A stretch of DNA of 6,712 nucleotides, from positions 1 to 6,712 of the forward strand of contig JAITMU010000033.1 of NCBI GenBank assembly GCA_031277195.1. The letters are read 5' to 3'. Both the position numbers and the translations under genes were made by a program. The notes below the pieces were generated by a model. It had not been told where the DNA came from. It made no database searches and saw only the letters and a list, made by a program, of their open reading frames with translations. Positions 5,141 through 6,712 of the stretch are shown here, in pieces. Every line of letters begins with the position of its first letter. The stretch's first letter is position 1. The stretch is from Gallionellaceae bacterium (lineage in GTDB: Bacteria > Pseudomonadota > Gammaproteobacteria > Burkholderiales > Gallionellaceae).

Positions 5141-6712
5141 TGAACACGCGCCCGCCCACCTTGATGCGTTTCCATGACGACGCTTCGTGGCAGCTTTCGC
5201 ATTGGCGTCCGAAGCCGCCGCCGTGCGGGTCGTTTGAGGCGTGGCAATCGCCGCAGATGCCGGATGCGACAACTTTGCCGTTCATCGGCAGACGATGGCA
5301 TTTGTCGCAGCTCAGGTCTTTGTGTCCGGCTTCCAGACGGAAGCGGGTTTTGTCGTGATCGAAGTCCCACACTTTCCAGTCGCGCGTGTTGTGGCAGGTT
5401 TCGCATTCCATCCCCAACCGGCGTTTGTGCGTGTCCTCTTTCTGATGGCACGCCCAGCAAGTGCGTCCGGCGTCCTTGAACGTCACGCTGGCATGACACC
5501 GCTTGCATTCCGTTTGCACATGCCGCCCCGTCAGCGGAAAGCGCGATGTCGCATGATCGAATTTCGCTTTGTTCCAGGCGGTTTCGTTGTGGCACGATTC
5601 GCACTTTTTATCTTGCTGGCCTTTATGCTTGTCGTCTTTTTCGTGGCAGGCATAGCAATCGCTCGACACCTTGTCTTTATACAAAGTGTCTTTGTGGCAG
5701 GCCGCGCATTTCGCGTCGCGGTGTTTGCCCAGCAGGCGGTACTTCGTATCCTTGTCGTGATCGAAGCCGATGTCTTTCCATTTTTGCTCGGTGTGACAGC
5801 TCTCGCACTTCGCGCCGAATTTTCCCTTGTGCGTCCGCTCATCGTCTTTCTTGTGACAGGACAAACACGCAGTCTGCAATTTTTCCTTGTACAACTCGCC
5901 CGTGTGACACGCCGCGCATTTCGCAATGCGATGTCCGCCGCGCAAGGCGTAGCGTGTCTTGTCGTGATTGAACAGGATTTCCTTCCAGTTGCGATCCGTG
6001 TGGCAGGTTTCGCACTTCTGGCCGAAGCGTTTGCGGTGCGTTCGCTCGTCATCCTTCTGGTGACACGCGCTGCATGACGTCGGCGTATTTTTGTATTGCC
6101 CGTTGAGGTGGCAGGCGGCACATTTCACGTCCACATGCTTGCCGGTCAGCGGATAACGGGTTTTGTCGTGATCGAAGCCGGTTTTTTTCCAGTCGGAATC
6201 CAGATGACAACTGGCGCAGTCGTTGCCCAACCCGCCTTTGTGCTTGTCGTCTTTCTGGTGGCAACTGATGCAGGCGGAAGGCGCTTCCCGATATTTCTTT
6301 TCTGCTGGATGACAGGCCTTGCAGCTCGCTTTTTCGCCGAGATGTCCGCCCTTCAACTGAAACTCCGTTTGCGCGTGATCGAATTTTTCCGCGTCGAAAA
6401 TCACGATGCGGGCATTGCGCCCTTTGTGATCGGTGTGGCACGTCTTGCATTCCTGGCTGGTCTGGATGCGACCGTGGTAGCCGCGACGCTCGCGCATGTC
6501 CTGCCCCGCTTCCTTGTGGCAATCGCCGCATAAGGACGACTGCGCCGCCTTGTCGAATTTCTTGTGACAGCGGGCGCACTCGCTCTCAATCTTCGCGTGT
6601 CCCTGTATCACCTTGCCCGGCGACAAAACTGTCATCACCGATTCAGCGCGGGCTTGCGTCACGCAAACGGACAGCGCCGCCAGCAGCAATATTTTGAAAA
6701 ACGGATGTGTCA
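5136..6712 (-). CDS. 21-haem periplasmic/exported cytochrome c built of triheme modules (5' end one base beyond the window)
   Basis: Exported multihaem cytochrome, probably an electron carrier in an outer-membrane conduit. The frame is open to the right edge, where the last two bases read TG on the minus strand. If the next base is A, the protein starts MTHPFFKILL and is 525 residues. That gives a textbook Sec signal (KILLLAAL core, cleavage about ARA|ES after residue 23), better than the internal TTG at 6689. There are 21 CxxCH motifs, the first at residues 46-50 and the last at 505-509. After an N-terminal three-haem part come six modules of 66-69 residues, each with FxH, GxH, CxxCH, CxxCH, (D/E)D-x(1-3)-H, CxxCH and W. 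Outside CxxCH the mature chain has exactly 21 His, enough for a second ligand at every haem. No lipobox and no membrane anchor are seen. It is far larger than decahaem MtrA/MtoA, so I do not assign those names. Certain as a multihaem cytochrome; its partners are inferred from its neighbours. Confidence 0.95.
   Translation of the reverse strand, partial: THPFFKILLLAALSVCVTQARAESVMTVLSPGKVIQGHAKIESECARCHKKFDKAAQSSLCGDCHKEAGQDMRERRGYHGRIQTSQECKTCHTDHKGRNARIVIFDAEKFDHAQTEFQLKGGHLGEKASCKACHPAEKKYREAPSACISCHQKDDKHKGGLGNDCASCHLDSDWKKTGFDHDKTRYPLTGKHVDVKCAACHLNGQYKNTPTSCSACHQKDDERTHRKRFGQKCETCHTDRNWKEILFNHDKTRYALRGGHRIAKCAACHTGELYKEKLQTACLSCHKKDDERTHKGKFGAKCESCHTEQKWKDIGFDHDKDTKYRLLGKHRDAKCAACHKDTLYKDKVSSDCYACHEKDDKHKGQQDKKCESCHNETAWNKAKFDHATSRFPLTGRHVQTECKRCHASVTFKDAGRTCWACHQKEDTHKRRLGMECETCHNTRDWKVWDFDHDKTRFRLEAGHKDLSCDKCHRLPMNGKVVASGICGDCHASNDPHGGGFGRQCESCHEASSWKRIKVGGRVFR
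5172..6383 (-). repeat. Six tandem triheme modules within the 21-haem cytochrome
   Basis: Protein-level tandem repeat covering about residues 111-514. Each 66-69 residue module opens with F(D/N)H, followed by a Gly-x-His or Ala-Gly-His about ten residues on. It then carries three CxxCH sites, with an acidic stretch ending in His (DDKH or DDERTH type) between the second and third, and a Trp four residues after the third in most copies. The copies are well diverged, so this is an old duplication and not a fresh DNA repeat. Confidence 0.85.

Noticed and set aside
4888..5272. Small open frames on both strands in the intergenic gap
   Set aside because: They translate palindromic repeat elements. 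Such repeats often give spurious peptides, and no start site or conserved motif supports them.
5241..6077. Plus-strand 278-codon frame that looks hydrophobic and membrane-like
   Set aside because: It is the complement of Lys/Asp/His-rich codons of the 21-haem cytochrome, which gives Phe/Val/Leu-rich strings by chance. The opposite strand has 21 haem motifs and an exact His match.
5136..6712. Assignment as MtrA/MtoA, or as a nitrite or hydroxylamine reductase
   Set aside because: MtrA/MtoA have ten haems in about 300 residues. There is no CxxCK or other catalytic haem signature of NrfA or HAO, and all motifs end in CH with a spare His each.

Overview
The window holds one set of genes, all read on the minus strand (right to left). 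It encodes a dense group of c-type cytochromes and an outer-membrane beta-barrel. In transcription order these are a 21-haem cytochrome that runs off the right edge (5136-6712), a small monohaem class I cytochrome c (4371-4799), a second, unrelated 21-haem cytochrome made of tandem 47-residue repeats (2503-4191), and a 710-residue barrel protein with an N-terminal periplasmic part (289-2421). A strong rho-independent terminator (224-250) closes the set. I count 43 haem-attachment motifs in 6.7 kb.

The simplest reading is an electron conduit across the outer membrane, a porin-cytochrome type system. One or both large cytochromes would carry electrons through or along the barrel, and the monohaem protein would act as a soluble periplasmic shuttle. 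From memory, this combination (two cytochromes with far more haems than MtrA/MtoA, plus a porin) resembles the PCC3 clusters described in neutrophilic Fe(II)-oxidising bacteria such as Gallionellaceae. I could not verify that by search. Direction of electron flow (Fe(II) oxidation or reduction of an external acceptor) cannot be read from the sequence.

The host is a Gram-negative bacterium, shown by Sec signal peptides and a barrel ending in Phe. It is probably a beta- or gammaproteobacterium, judging by the intergenic palindromes, which look like REP/MITE elements common in those groups. Every intergenic gap contains at least one palindrome: a terminator and two REP-like elements at 1-288, a hairpin at 2465-2493, a perfect 38-bp inverted repeat at 4258-4360, and a stack of three different elements at 4913-5140.

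The most striking internal regularity is in the histidines. Each large cytochrome has exactly 21 haem motifs and exactly 21 additional histidines in the mature chain. That is what an all bis-His cytochrome would need, and it supports counting the odd CX4CH motif near the end of the second cytochrome as a real haem site.
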